A DNA stretch of 64,000 bases from Sandarakinorhabdus sp. AAP62 (GTDB taxonomy: Bacteria > Pseudomonadota > Alphaproteobacteria > Sphingomonadales > Sphingomonadaceae). The notes under the pieces were generated by a model. It saw only the letters and a program-made list of their open reading frames with translations. It made no database searches and was not told the origin of the DNA. Positions 51,221 through 60,303 of this stretch are shown here, one piece after another. The stretch spans positions 1 through 64,000 of the forward strand of contig NZ_ANFY01000011.1 of assembly GCF_000331225.1 (NCBI RefSeq), given 5' to 3'. The position numbers and the translations under genes are program-made. Every line of letters starts with the position of its first letter. Positions within the stretch are counted from its first letter, which is position 1.

Positions 51221-51823
51221 ATGGACCTTGCAGGATCGGTGGAGATTGCCAGCCCGCGCCAAATCCTGTGGGCGGCGCTGAATGACCCCGACATGCTGGC
51301 CCGCTGCATCGAAGGCGTGGAAAGCCTGACTCGCACCGAAGCCGATGTGCCGGTGTTCGATGGAGTCATGCAGGCCAAGGTTGGCCCGGTGCGGGCGCGC
51401 TTTGCCGGAACCGTGCGTCTGGAAGAGATTGTGGCGCCTGTCAGCTATCGCCTGGTCGGCGAAGGCAAGGGTGGAGTCGCCGGTTTTGCCAAGGGCAGCG
51501 CCGATGTCGTGCTCACCGAACTGAGCCCGACCAAGACGCAGCTGGATTATGTGGTGAAGGCCCAAGTGGGCGGCAAACTCGCCCAGCTTGGGGCGCGGCT
51601 GGTGGAAGGTGCGGCCAGGCAATATGCCGAAGCCTTCTTCGCCAAACTGAAGTCTGAAGTGGAAACGCCGCAGCTCGATATCGTGGCGCTGGCCGCCGCT
51701 TCCGACGAGGCCACGGCCGCCGGACCGGAACCCGCCACCGGCGGCCTGTCGGCGATGATCTGGGGCTCTGGCCTGATCATCGTCACCCTGCTCTTCCTGC
51801 TCTGGCAATGGTCAGGCAGGTGA
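51221..51823 (+). CDS. coxG: CoxG-like SRPBCC membrane-anchored protein
   Basis: A 200-residue SRPBCC-fold protein of the CoxG family (carbon monoxide dehydrogenase subunit G), which tethers or delivers small molecules to the molybdenum hydroxylase at the inner membrane. It starts MDLAGSVEIASPRQILWAALN, has VRARFAGTVRLEEIVAPVSY and GSADVVLTELSPTKTQL, and ends with a transmembrane helix MIWGSGLIIVTLLFLLWQW. The start follows AAGAGAG. It overlaps xdhC by 16 bases, so they form one operon with the next genes. Confidence 0.88.
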   Translation: MDLAGSVEIASPRQILWAALNDPDMLARCIEGVESLTRTEADVPVFDGVMQAKVGPVRARFAGTVRLEEIVAPVSYRLVGEGKGGVAGFAKGSADVVLTELSPTKTQLDYVVKAQVGGKLAQLGARLVEGAARQYAEAFFAKLKSEVETPQLDIVALAAASDEATAAGPEPATGGLSAMIWGSGLIIVTLLFLLWQWSGR

Positions 51824-52779
51824 ACCAGCCGGCGGATCTGACCGGCGTTGGCCGCGATGAGGATCTGACCACCCTGGCCACAGCGCTGGCATGGGCGCAG
51901 ACCGGCCACGGCGTGGCGATCGCCACGGTCATCACCACCTGGGGTTCGGCGCCGCGCCGCGAAGGCAGCCACCTCGCCATCCGCGCTGATGGCCTGTTTG
52001 CTGGCAGCGTGTCGGGCGGCTGCGTCGAAGCCGATGTGATCCTGGCCGCGCAGGACATGATCGCAGCACAAGCTGGCCACGCCGTGCTGGATTATGGCGT
52101 CGCCGATACGGTGGCGTGGACCGCGGGTCTGGCCTGCGGCGGGCGCATTTCGATCCTGGTGCAACGCCTCGCCGATGATGCGCTGCCGCCGGTGCTCGTT
52201 GGCCAAGTGCTGGCCGCCACCGCTGCCGGACGCACGATGGCGATCAGCAGCGATCCCGCCACCGGGCGCGCCGTGCCGGGCGACGATGGCCCATTCGTAC
52301 GTCGCTATCCGCCGCCGCGCCGGCTGTTCATCATCGGCGCCGTCCATATCGCGCAGGCGCTGGTGCCGCTGGCGGATGCGCTGGGCGTGGTGCCCGCCGT
52401 CATCGATCCGCGCGGCCTGTTTGCGGCCGATGCGCGCTTTGCCGGGCTGGCGCTGGATCGACGCTGGCCGGATGAGGCTCTGGAGGGTGCACTCAATGCG
52501 GCGTCTGCCGTGGTGGCGCTCACCCATGATCCCAAGATCGATGACGTGGCGCTGGCCGCGGCGCTGCGCTCGCCGGCCCATTATATCGCCGCGCTGGGTA
52601 GCCGGAAAAATCATGCCAGCCGGCTTGAAAGGCTGGCTGCACAGGGCTTTGGCCCCGCTGATCTGGCCCGTGTCCACGGCCCGGCCGGCCTTGCCATCGG
52701 CGCCACCGGCCCGGCCGAAATCGCCCTCGCCATTGCCGCGCAGATGACCGCGGCCTGGCGAGGCGCGCTTGCGCCATGA
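51808..52779 (+). CDS. xdhC: XdhC/CoxI family molybdenum-cofactor accessory protein
   Basis: A 323-residue protein that binds and sulfurates or inserts molybdenum cofactor into xanthine dehydrogenase-type enzymes. Its N-part has the XdhC motif TTWGSAPRREGSHLAIRADG and GSVSGGCVEADV, and its C-part is a Rossmann-like domain with IIGAVHIAQALVPLADALG. ALGSRKNHASRLERL is the family's C-terminal signature. It lies between coxG and the cofactor gene with overlaps on both sides. Confidence 0.92.
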   Translation: MVRQVNQPADLTGVGRDEDLTTLATALAWAQTGHGVAIATVITTWGSAPRREGSHLAIRADGLFAGSVSGGCVEADVILAAQDMIAAQAGHAVLDYGVADTVAWTAGLACGGRISILVQRLADDALPPVLVGQVLAATAAGRTMAISSDPATGRAVPGDDGPFVRRYPPPRRLFIIGAVHIAQALVPLADALGVVPAVIDPRGLFAADARFAGLALDRRWPDEALEGALNAASAVVALTHDPKIDDVALAAALRSPAHYIAALGSRKNHASRLERLAAQGFGPADLARVHGPAGLAIGATGPAEIALAIAAQMTAAWRGALAP

Positions 52780-54344
52780 AGTTCGGGCCAGTTCCGCTGG
52801 CACAGGCCGAAGGTGCCTTGCTGGCGCACGGACTGCAGATCGGCCAGCGGCGCCTGCCCAAGGGTCATGTGCTCGGCGCGGCCGATCTGGCCGAAGCGGC
52901 GGCATCAGGCCTTGCCGAACTGGTCGTCGCCCGGCTTGAAACCGGCGATGTCGCTGAAGACGAGGCGGCCGCCGCCCTGGCGGCTGCGCTGGCCGGGCCG
53001 GGATTGACGGCGCTGTCGCCGGTGCATGGCCGCGTCAATCTCGCTGCCACTGCCGCCGGCCTGTTCACCGCCCCGCCCGGCATGGTGGCGGCCGTGAACG
53101 CTGTCGATGAAGCCCAGACCCTCGCCACGCTGCCCATCGGCACCCGAGTGGCGGCAGGGGCCATTGTCGCCACCATCAAGACGATCAACTATGCGGTCTC
53201 TGGCGACGCATTGCGCACCGCCATCGCCGCCGCGCGTCCACTGGCGGTGGCAGCCTTCCGGCCCTTGTCCGTCGGATTGATCGCGACCACCCTGCCCGGC
53301 ACCAGTGCCAAGGCGCTCGCCAAGCTGGAACGGGTAACGGCGGCGCGGATCACGGCGCTCGGCAGCCGGCTGGAGATGTTGCCACACTGCCCGCACGATG
53401 TGGCCGCGCTGGCCTTGCAGCTGGCGGCGTGCAGTGCCGATCTGTTGCTGCTTGCCGGTGCTTCGGCCACGGTCGATCGTGGTGACGTGATCCCGCAAGC
53501 CATCATTGCCGCAGGCGGCACGGTAGAGCGGCTGGGCATGCCGGTGGACCCGGGCAATCTGCTGGTGCTGGGCAGGCTCGCTGGCCGGCCGGTAATCGGC
53601 CTGCCCGGTTGCGCCAAGAGCCCCAAGCGCAACGGTCTCGATCTGGTGCTGGAACGCCTCGCCGCGGGCTTGGCGGTGACCGCCGCGACAATCGGCGCCA
53701 TGGGTGACGGTGGCCTGCTTCCGGAAGCCGAACGGCCGGAGCCGCGCGCCGTGGCCAGCGCGCCAGGCCGGGTCGGCGCGGTGCTGCTCGCCGCCGGCCG
53801 CTCCAGCCGCTTTGGTGCCGGCCACAAATTGCTGGCGCCCTGGCGCGGCAAGCCGCTGGTGGCACATGCGGTGGACGCCATTGTCGCCGCCGGGTTACCG
53901 CCGCCGATCGTGGTGCTGGGCCATGATGAAGCGGCCGTTCGCGCCGCCCTGGCCGGATATGATGTGCAGTTCGTGGCAGCGCCCGACTGGGCAGAGGGCA
54001 TGGGGCGCAGCCTGGCCGCCGGCATCGCGGCCGTGCCCGCCGATTGGGATGCGGCGCTGATCTGCCTGGGCGACATGCCGGCTGTGGAACCGGCGCTGAT
54101 CACCGCGCTGGCAACCACGCCGGGCGAGCTTGTGGTGCCGCTGTGGGACGGCCGCCGCGGCCACCCCGTCCGCTGGCCGCGCTCTGCCTTTGCCCGGCTG
54201 CTGGCCCTGACCGGTGATACCGGCGGCAAGGCGGCGATGGCGGATTTCGCTGTCACCGAAATTGCGGCACCATCAGCCGCATGCCTTGTCGATATCGACA
54301 CCCCCGCCGCACTGGCCCAATTGGCCGCAGGAGAAGCAGGATGA
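52776..54344 (+). CDS. MoeA/MocA-type molybdopterin-binding and cytidylyltransferase fusion
   Basis: A 522-residue protein with two parts. Residues 1 to about 330 are a MoCF_biosynth (MoeA/MogA-like) molybdopterin-binding domain (VSGDALRTAIAAARPLAVAA, LLAGASATVDRGDVIPQAI). Residues about 335-522 are a MobA/MocA-like nucleotidyltransferase: GAVLLAAGRSSRFGAGHKLL has the Walker-like loop and ICLGDMPAVEPALI the acidic pair. This arrangement supplies cytosine dinucleotide to molybdopterin for xanthine-oxidase-type enzymes, matching coxG and xdhC next to it. Overlaps xdhC by ATGA. Confidence 0.88.
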   Translation: MKFGPVPLAQAEGALLAHGLQIGQRRLPKGHVLGAADLAEAAASGLAELVVARLETGDVAEDEAAAALAAALAGPGLTALSPVHGRVNLAATAAGLFTAPPGMVAAVNAVDEAQTLATLPIGTRVAAGAIVATIKTINYAVSGDALRTAIAAARPLAVAAFRPLSVGLIATTLPGTSAKALAKLERVTAARITALGSRLEMLPHCPHDVAALALQLAACSADLLLLAGASATVDRGDVIPQAIIAAGGTVERLGMPVDPGNLLVLGRLAGRPVIGLPGCAKSPKRNGLDLVLERLAAGLAVTAATIGAMGDGGLLPEAERPEPRAVASAPGRVGAVLLAAGRSSRFGAGHKLLAPWRGKPLVAHAVDAIVAAGLPPPIVVLGHDEAAVRAALAGYDVQFVAAPDWAEGMGRSLAAGIAAVPADWDAALICLGDMPAVEPALITALATTPGELVVPLWDGRRGHPVRWPRSAFARLLALTGDTGGKAAMADFAVTEIAAPSAACLVDIDTPAALAQLAAGEAG

Positions 54345-55750
54345 CGGACAAGCAACCGACCCAGGCCATGATCGCGCTTTATGATCGCTTCACCCATGTC
54401 GGCGACCTCAGCCGACGGGAGATGGTCGCGCAGATGGCCAGGCTGGCCGGCGGCATGGCGGCAGCCAATGCCCTGCTTGGGCTGATTGCGGCGCGGACCG
54501 ATGCAGCGCCCCTGGTGGCAGCCGATGACGCGCGCATCACGGTGGGCAACGTCCGTTTTCCCGTGGGCGGTGGCCGGGAAATGGCCGGATATCTCGCGCA
54601 GCCGGCCAAAGGCGCCGCCATGGCGCCGCGCGTGCTGGTCATCCACGAAAACCGCGGGCTCAACGATCATATCCGCGATGTCGCCCGCCGCCTCGCCGCC
54701 GAAGGCCTGGTGGCGTTGGCCGCCGATTTCCTGGCACCCGCCGGCGGCACGCCAACACTGGGCGACGGCGCGACCAGCGCCGAGGACAAGGCGCGCAGCA
54801 TGATTGGCGCGCTCGATCGCCAGCAGACGGTGGCCGATGGCGTCGCCACCCTGCAGTGGCTGGCCACAGTCGCGCCGGGCAAGGGTGCGCCCGGAGCGGT
54901 TGGCTTCTGCTGGGGTGGCGGCATGGTCAATGCGCTGGCGGTGGCGGCAGGCCCGGCCCTGCGCGCCGGCGCGGCTTACTATGGTGCAGCGCCGCAGGAT
55001 GTTACCGGTGCGGCGCGAGTGAAGGCGCGGCTGTTGCTGCATTATGCCGGCCTGGATGAGCGGATCAACGCCATGGGCCCGGCCTGGCAGGCAGCGCTGA
55101 CCGCGGCAGGCGTGCAGTTCGAGGCCCACACCTATCCCGGAGTCAATCATGCCTTCAACAACGACAGCTCACCCGCCCGTTACGACGAGGCCGCGGCGGA
55201 TCTGGCCTGGCAGCGCACGCTGACTCTGCTGAAATCCGTCAGTTCATTATCTGCAATTGCATCTTATTCTGCGGGCATGAGCACAAGCCCGCCCGAGTCG
55301 CCTGCCGCCGCACTGCCGCCCGGTCCGGCGGCGCTGTGCACGGCAGCCAAAGTGCGACGGCTGTCGCGACAGGTCAGCCAGATCTATGATGATGCGCTCA
55401 ATCTTCACGGACTGACCATTGGCCAGTTCGGTCTGCTCGCCTGCCTGTCGCGGCGGCGCGGACTGGCCATCGGCGCGCTGGCTGAGCGGCTGGCAGCGGA
55501 TGCATCCACTGTTTCGCGTCTGGTGAAACCCCTGGCCGGTGACGGCCTGCTGCGCATCGAGATTGACCCTGAAGACCGGCGGGGCCGCCTGGTCTGGCTT
55601 ACCGATGCCGGCCATCAGCGCCGCGCCGCCGCGCAGGCCGGCTGGCAGGCGGCGCAGGACGTGATGGAGGCGCGGCTGGGCAACGGCCGGCTGGCAGCGC
55701 TGCGCTTCCTTCTGGATGAAAGCTACGAACGCCTGGAGATCGCAGAATGA
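54341..55750 (+). CDS. dienelactone hydrolase fused in frame to a MarR regulator
   Basis: This 469-residue frame joins two proteins. Residues 1 to about 300 are a dienelactone hydrolase: GFCWGGGMVNA holds the nucleophilic cysteine, HYAGLDERI the Asp and YPGVNHAFNND the His. This ends where such enzymes normally end (LLKSV). About 15 more residues (SSLSAIASYSAG) lead to a MarR-type winged helix (about 312-469). There is no stop between, and a TGCAATTGCA palindrome at 55252 lies in the joint. It is coupled to the molybdopterin gene by ATGA. It may be one fusion or two genes with a lost stop; the MarR part has its own start (see 55277). Confidence 0.65.
   Translation: MTDKQPTQAMIALYDRFTHVGDLSRREMVAQMARLAGGMAAANALLGLIAARTDAAPLVAADDARITVGNVRFPVGGGREMAGYLAQPAKGAAMAPRVLVIHENRGLNDHIRDVARRLAAEGLVALAADFLAPAGGTPTLGDGATSAEDKARSMIGALDRQQTVADGVATLQWLATVAPGKGAPGAVGFCWGGGMVNALAVAAGPALRAGAAYYGAAPQDVTGAARVKARLLLHYAGLDERINAMGPAWQAALTAAGVQFEAHTYPGVNHAFNNDSSPARYDEAAADLAWQRTLTLLKSVSSLSAIASYSAGMSTSPPESPAAALPPGPAALCTAAKVRRLSRQVSQIYDDALNLHGLTIGQFGLLACLSRRRGLAIGALAERLAADASTVSRLVKPLAGDGLLRIEIDPEDRRGRLVWLTDAGHQRRAAAQAGWQAAQDVMEARLGNGRLAALRFLLDESYERLEIAE
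55252..55261. promoter_or_regulatory. palindrome TGCAATTGCA, candidate MarR operator (site 1)
   Basis: A perfect ten-base palindrome (CTGCAATTGCA shared with site 2) lies 16 bases before the internal ATG of the MarR segment, where an autoregulatory operator would sit. It lies inside the open frame that joins the hydrolase and MarR parts. Confidence 0.55.
55277..55750 (+). CDS. MarR-family regulator, alternative separate gene
   Basis: If the hydrolase/MarR fusion is not real, the MarR gene starts at this ATG (MSTSPPESPAAALP), giving 157 residues. The winged helix is LTIGQFGLLACLSRRRGLAI, GALAERLAADASTVSRLVKP, then the wing LRIEIDPEDRRGRLVWLTDAG; the N- and C-terminal helices form the dimer. 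Coding is identical to the last third of the 54341 frame. It overlaps the thioesterase gene by ATGA, so it probably controls that gene and the SDR. Confidence 0.6.
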   Translation: MSTSPPESPAAALPPGPAALCTAAKVRRLSRQVSQIYDDALNLHGLTIGQFGLLACLSRRRGLAIGALAERLAADASTVSRLVKPLAGDGLLRIEIDPEDRRGRLVWLTDAGHQRRAAAQAGWQAAQDVMEARLGNGRLAALRFLLDESYERLEIAE

Positions 55751-56193
55751 CTGCAATTGCACAGAAAATCGACGGCCTCACCCAGATGCGCGCGCTCGCG
55801 GCCAGCAAGGGCGGCAGCGGCATGGGGGCGCTGATGGCGATGGATGGCGGCGAGGCGGGCGAAGGCAGCATGATCATGCACGCCATCCCCGGCAGCCAGC
55901 ATGGCAACCCCATCGGCATTACCCACGGCGGTTTTGCCGCCACCCTGCTCGACAGCGCGATGAGCTGCGCCGTCCACACCACGCTCTCCGCCGAAGAGAC
56001 TTATGTGACCACCGATCTGCATGTCAGTTTCGTGCGGACCATCACGCCGGCCACCGGCCAGGTGACCGCGCGTGGCGAAGTGGTGTCGCGCGGGCGCCGG
56101 CTGGCGACGGCGCGGGGCACTTTGGTGGACGCAAACGGCAAATTGCTGGCCACCGGCATCGCCACCTGCATGATCATGGGCGTCGGCGCATGA
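55747..56193 (+). CDS. PaaI-type hotdog thioesterase
   Basis: A 148-residue hotdog-fold protein. The segment GNPIGITHGGFAATLLDSAM carries the catalytic-type HGG and following acidic residue of PaaI-like acyl-CoA thioesterases, and YVTTDLHVSFVRTITPATG and VVSRGRRLATARGTLVDANG complete the fold. Its ATG overlaps the MarR stop codon (ATGA). A second TGCAATTGCA palindrome lies five bases inside the gene. The thioester substrate is unknown, and the SDR gene follows with overlap. Confidence 0.85.
   Translation: MTAIAQKIDGLTQMRALAASKGGSGMGALMAMDGGEAGEGSMIMHAIPGSQHGNPIGITHGGFAATLLDSAMSCAVHTTLSAEETYVTTDLHVSFVRTITPATGQVTARGEVVSRGRRLATARGTLVDANGKLLATGIATCMIMGVGA
55752..55761. promoter_or_regulatory. 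palindrome TGCAATTGCA, candidate MarR operator (site 2)
   Basis: The same palindrome as at 55252, exactly 500 bases away, at the start of the thioesterase gene. Binding of MarR here would block transcription into the thioesterase and SDR genes. Confidence 0.5.
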
Positions 56194-56912
56194 GCGGCGC
56201 CGCCGTGGTGATCGGGGCCGGCGATGCCACCGGGGGCGCCGTTGCGGCGGCCTTTGCCCGTGACGGGCTGGTGGCGGTGCCGGTGCGGCGCACGGCCGAC
56301 GGGCTGACGCCATTGGCCGCGCGCATTGCCAGCGAAGGCGGGCGCTGCGTGCCGATCGGTGCCGATGCCCGCGACGAAGAAGCGATGATCGCCCTGTTCG
56401 ACCGGGTCGAGCGCGAGATTGGCCCCGTCGAGGTGCTGGTGTTCAACATCGGCGCCAATTCGCCGATGGGCATATTGGACGAGACGGTGCGGCGCTATCG
56501 CAAGATCTGGGAGATGTGCGCGCTGGCCGGCTTCATCACCGGGCGCGAGGCCGCGCGCCGCATGGCACCACGCGGCCGCGGCACCATCATCTTTACCGGC
56601 GCCACCGCCTCGCTGCGCGGCTCAGCTGGCTTTGCCGGCTTTTCCGGCGGCAAGTTCGCCCTGCGCAGCCTGGCCCAGGCCATGGCGCGCGAACTGGGGC
56701 CAAGGGGCATCCATGTCGTGCACAGCATCATCGATGGCGCCATCGACACCGAATTCATCCGCAGCAATTTCCCCGACCGCTATGCCCTGAAGAGCGAGGA
56801 CGGCATTCTCGACCCGGAGGCGATTGCGGCGGAATATGTGCGCCTGCACCACCAGCCCCGCTCCGCCTGGACGCACGAGTATGACCTGCGGCCCTGGATG
56901 GAACGCTGGTAA
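56190..56912 (+). CDS. short-chain dehydrogenase/reductase family protein lacking the catalytic tyrosine
   Basis: A 240-residue protein with the SDR fold: cofactor loop VVIGAGDATGGAVAAAFARD, strand GPVEVLVFNIGANSP, and helix FITGREAARRMAPRGRG. The catalytic YxxxK is FSGGK in AGFSGGKFALRSLAQAMA, so the tyrosine is phenylalanine. The substrate loop is AIDTEFIRSNFPD. A dehydrogenase without its Tyr may be inactive or do a different reaction, as is seen in a branch of SDRs. It overlaps the thioesterase by ATGA and ends near a strong hairpin. Confidence 0.8.
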   Translation: MSGAAVVIGAGDATGGAVAAAFARDGLVAVPVRRTADGLTPLAARIASEGGRCVPIGADARDEEAMIALFDRVEREIGPVEVLVFNIGANSPMGILDETVRRYRKIWEMCALAGFITGREAARRMAPRGRGTIIFTGATASLRGSAGFAGFSGGKFALRSLAQAMARELGPRGIHVVHSIIDGAIDTEFIRSNFPDRYALKSEDGILDPEAIAAEYVRLHHQPRSAWTHEYDLRPWMERW

Positions 56913-56931
56913 TCCGCAATCCCGGCACAGA

Positions 56932-56966
56932 AAAAGGCCCGGCAGCTTTCCCTGCCGGGCCTTCTT
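56932..56966. terminator. bidirectional intrinsic terminator
   Basis: AAGGCCCGGCAG and CTGCCGGGCCTT form a perfect 12-base stem with a six-base loop. A T-rich run (CTTCTTG) follows on the plus strand and TTTTTC on the minus strand. It ends the SDR unit and the convergent yccA gene. Confidence 0.8.
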
Positions 56967-56988
56967 GCCTTGGCCAAAGCCTGCCCGC

Positions 56989-57726
56989 TCAGTCGCGATT
57001 GCCCATGAAGCTGAGCAGGAACTGGAACAGGTTGATGAAGTTCAGATACAGGGTCAGCGCGCCCATCACGGCGGCCTTGCCAGCGAAATCGCTGCCCTGC
57101 AGCTGGTAATACATGTCGCGCAGGCGCTGCGTGTCATAGGCGGTCAGACCAGCGAAGATCAGCACACCCAGAATGTTGACCGCCAGCTGCAAGCCGCTCG
57201 ACTTGATGAAGATATTGGCGATCATCGCGATGATGATGCCGATCAGGCCCATCATCAGGAAGCGGCCCATGGCGCTCAGATCCTTCTTGGTGGTGTAACC
57301 AAACAGGCTGAGGCCGCCGAAGGACGCTGCCGTGATGAAGAAAGTCTGCGCGATCGACGCGCCGGTGTAGCGAGCGAAGATCGTGCTCATCGACACGCCC
57401 ATCAGCGCGGCAAAGGCCCAGAACATCATCTTGAGCGTGGCTTCGCTCATGCGGTGGATGCCGAAGTTCATCGCCAGGATCATCACCAGCGGGCTGGCAA
57501 TGGCGATCCAGCCCAGGATGGTGGGCGAACCGATCTGATTGAAGAACACGGCAAACAGCGCCGGGGTCGAATAGACCAGCAGCGCGACGATGCCGGTGAG
57601 CAGCACGCCCGACGCCATATAGTTGTAGATCGACAGCATGTAGCTGCGCAGACCGGCGTCATAACCGGCGTCGGCTGGGGCCCGGGCCCCAAAAGCACCT
57701 AGCCGGGGGTCCATATTATTGGCCAT
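56989..57726 (-). CDS. yccA: Bax inhibitor-1/YccA family membrane protein
   Basis: A 245-residue inner-membrane protein of the Bax inhibitor-1 (BI-1)/YccA family, which in E. coli modulates the FtsH protease. Seven hydrophobic segments are visible, including LSIYNYMASGVLLTGIVALL, ILGWIAIASPLVMILAMNFG and LMMGLIGIIIAMIANIFI; the conserved LTAYDTQRLRDMYY lies near residue 190-205. The ATG at 57726 is preceded by AGGAGGAATTTT, a strong ribosome site that decides the start. It is monocistronic; the terminator follows. Confidence 0.92.
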   Translation of the reverse strand: MANNMDPRLGAFGARAPADAGYDAGLRSYMLSIYNYMASGVLLTGIVALLVYSTPALFAVFFNQIGSPTILGWIAIASPLVMILAMNFGIHRMSEATLKMMFWAFAALMGVSMSTIFARYTGASIAQTFFITAASFGGLSLFGYTTKKDLSAMGRFLMMGLIGIIIAMIANIFIKSSGLQLAVNILGVLIFAGLTAYDTQRLRDMYYQLQGSDFAGKAAVMGALTLYLNFINLFQFLLSFMGNRD

Positions 57727-57822
57727 GCAAAATTCCTCCTGTGTCCGGCGATTGGCCGGCAACACCCCCAATATCGGGCATCCCGTCTGAATTTTCAATG
57801 ACCGTTGCGGCGAAACGCCGGT

Positions 57823-60303
57823 TCACAACTGTCGCAGCACCGTGGCCGGCCGCGCCGACAGCGCCCGCCAGTTGCCGGCCAGGCCCAGCACCACCGTCAC
57901 CACTGCGCCAACGCCCACGGTGAGCAGCACGCGCGGCCAGTCGGGCGTCCAGTCCAGCGTGAACACCTGCGTGACGACAAACCAGCCAGCCAGACTGCCC
58001 AGCACCAGCGCCAGCCCCGACACGATGGCGGCGAGCAGGCCATATTCAGCCAGCGTCGCCGCTGCCACCTGGCCGCGCGTGGCGCCCAGCAGTTTCAGCA
58101 GCACCGCATCATAGGTGCGCGCCCGCGCCCCGGCGGCAAGGGCGCCCACCAGCACGGCAATGCCGGCCGCCACGGTCACACTCGCCGCGGCGCGGATGGC
58201 GGCGGAAAGCTGGCCCAGCAGCGTTTGCACCTGGCCGATCACATCCTTCACGCGCACCACGGAGGCGGTGGGGAACTGGGCCGAAAGCGCCCGGGCGACC
58301 GCACGTTCCTTGGCGGGCGCCACCTGCACGGTGGCCATCCAGCCGTGCGGCGCGGCTTCCAGCGCACCCGGCGCGAACAATATGGCGAAGTTGAAGCCCA
58401 GCGACTGCCAGTCGATCTTCCGCGTGTTGGCGATGCGGGCGGTGATATCCACGCCCAGCACGGACACGGAGAGCGTGTCGCCCACCTTCAGGCCCAACGC
58501 CTGCGCTGCCTGATCATCAAGGCTGATCAGCGGCGGGCCGCTATAATCGCGCGGCCACCATGTACCGGAAACCAGCGTGTTGGCCTCCGGAAAATCGGCC
58601 GTGTACGAAAGCCCGCGGTCGCCGCGCAGGATCCAGCCTTCGGCGCCAGCCTTGATCTGCTGCGCCGGCACGCCGTTCACCGCTGTCACCGGCCCGCGCA
58701 GCGACGGCACGATCACCGTGCGCCCGCCCGGCGCCGTGCGTTCGACCAGCGCCGAAAATTCCTCTTTCTGATCATTGGGGATATCCAGCACGAAGAAGCT
58801 GGGCGCGCGTGTCGGGATGGTGCGGTTGATCTGGCTGGCCAGATTGCCCTCGATCGTGGCCAGCGTGGCAAACAGCGAGAGGCCCAGGCCCAGCGCCACC
58901 ACCAGATTGCGGGTGGGCGCGCCGGGACGGTGCAGATTGGCCAGCGCCAGCCGGGCCAGCGTGCCCCTTGGCCTGGGTGCCCGCGCCGCCAGCCACTTCA
59001 CGGCTTCGGCCAGCAGCCACAGCACGACAATCAGGCCAAGCGCACCGGCCAGGAAGCCCATCACGAACAAGCGTTCATCGGCCAGCAGCACGACCAGCAC
59101 CAGCACCGACAGAGCCGCGCCGGCGATGATCACCAGGGTCGCGGCACCCGGCCGGGCCCGCTGCTCGGTCAGGCTGCGCAGCAGGCGTGCGGCCGGCATG
59201 GCGGCGCCTTGCGCCAGCGGCCACAGCGCAAAGGACAGGGCAATGGCCAGGCCATACCAGGCTGCCTGCGCCAGCGCGCCCCACTGCAATCCGCTGGCCG
59301 GCGGCACTGGCAGGCTGGCGGCGGCGATCTGGGCGACGGCGGCCGGTGTCGCGGCACCAATGGCAAGGCCGATCACGATGGCGCCTGCCGAGACCAGCGC
59401 CAGCTGCCATAAATAGATGGCGCGCACCGTGGCACTGTCGGCTCCCAGCACTTTCAGCGTGGCGATGGTGCGCGTGCGCGCACCCAGATAGGCCGATACC
59501 CCGCCAGCAACGCCAACGCCCGCCACCACCAGCGCGGTGAGGCCGACAAGGCTGAGGAACTGGCCCAGTTGGTTGACGAAATTGCGGGTCCCCGGCGCGC
59601 CGTTGCTGCGATCGCGCACGCGGCCCCCTTCACCGGCAACGGCCTCCAGACGGTCGCGCGCGGCCTCCACCGACACGCCGGGCTTCAGCTTCACGCGCAG
59701 TTCGCTGGTGTAGAGGCTGCCCAATGTGATCAGTTCAGCCCGCTGGAGATCCTTGATGTCGACCACCAGCCCGGGGCCGAAGCCAAAGCCATCACCGGCC
59801 CGATCCGGCTCTTCGACCAGCGTGCCGGCATAGGTGAGCGTCACCTGCCCCAACTGCAGCCGATCGCCCGGCTTCAGGCCCAGTTTGTCGGCCAGCACGG
59901 GCTGCGCTGCGGCCATGCCGGGGCCAACCCGCCCGCCGCTGTCAAGCTTGACCGTGCCATAGTGCGGCCAGGTGCCATCGACGGCCTTCACCTCGGCCAG
60001 CAGCGAGTCACCGCCATCGGCGCGGCTGACCATTCCGCGCAACTTCATCACATCGCCCACGGCGCCCAGAGCAGCGGCGGCTGTGCGCTGTTCCGGCGTG
60101 GGGTTCCGGCCCGAAACGCGCAGCGCGACATCGCCGCCCATCAGAAACTGGCCACGTTCGGCCAGCCCGGCATTGATGGCGCTGGCAAGGCTGCCAACAC
60201 CCGCCAGTGCGGCGACGCCGAGCACCAGACAGACGGCCAGGATGCGCAGGCCGGCAAGCCCGCCACGCAGTTCCCGCAGGGCCAGGCGCAGCGCGAGGCT
60301 CAG
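57823..60303 (-). CDS. ybbP: FtsX-like ABC permease (YbbP type) with probable CTG start
   Basis: An 826-residue permease with an N-terminal membrane helix, a periplasmic MacB-like domain, and two FtsX domains (about 255-400 and 710-820) with several helices each, including [20 protein letters not shown]. It is the YbbP of the YbbA-YbbP-TesA module, thought to move lipophilic molecules. The N-terminus [15 protein letters not shown] is typical of the family. No ATG, GTG or TTG lies near it in frame; the CTG at 60303 overlaps the upstream TGA as CTGA and starts this segment one codon before. An upstream start inside the hydrolase gene is the alternative. Confidence 0.85.
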   Translation of the reverse strand: MSLALRLALRELRGGLAGLRILAVCLVLGVAALAGVGSLASAINAGLAERGQFLMGGDVALRVSGRNPTPEQRTAAAALGAVGDVMKLRGMVSRADGGDSLLAEVKAVDGTWPHYGTVKLDSGGRVGPGMAAAQPVLADKLGLKPGDRLQLGQVTLTYAGTLVEEPDRAGDGFGFGPGLVVDIKDLQRAELITLGSLYTSELRVKLKPGVSVEAARDRLEAVAGEGGRVRDRSNGAPGTRNFVNQLGQFLSLVGLTALVVAGVGVAGGVSAYLGARTRTIATLKVLGADSATVRAIYLWQLALVSAGAIVIGLAIGAATPAAVAQIAAASLPVPPASGLQWGALAQAAWYGLAIALSFALWPLAQGAAMPAARLLRSLTEQRARPGAATLVIIAGAALSVLVLVVLLADERLFVMGFLAGALGLIVVLWLLAEAVKWLAARAPRPRGTLARLALANLHRPGAPTRNLVVALGLGLSLFATLATIEGNLASQINRTIPTRAPSFFVLDIPNDQKEEFSALVERTAPGGRTVIVPSLRGPVTAVNGVPAQQIKAGAEGWILRGDRGLSYTADFPEANTLVSGTWWPRDYSGPPLISLDDQAAQALGLKVGDTLSVSVLGVDITARIANTRKIDWQSLGFNFAILFAPGALEAAPHGWMATVQVAPAKERAVARALSAQFPTASVVRVKDVIGQVQTLLGQLSAAIRAAASVTVAAGIAVLVGALAAGARARTYDAVLLKLLGATRGQVAAATLAEYGLLAAIVSGLALVLGSLAGWFVVTQVFTLDWTPDWPRVLLTVGVGAVVTVVLGLAGNWRALSARPATVLRQL

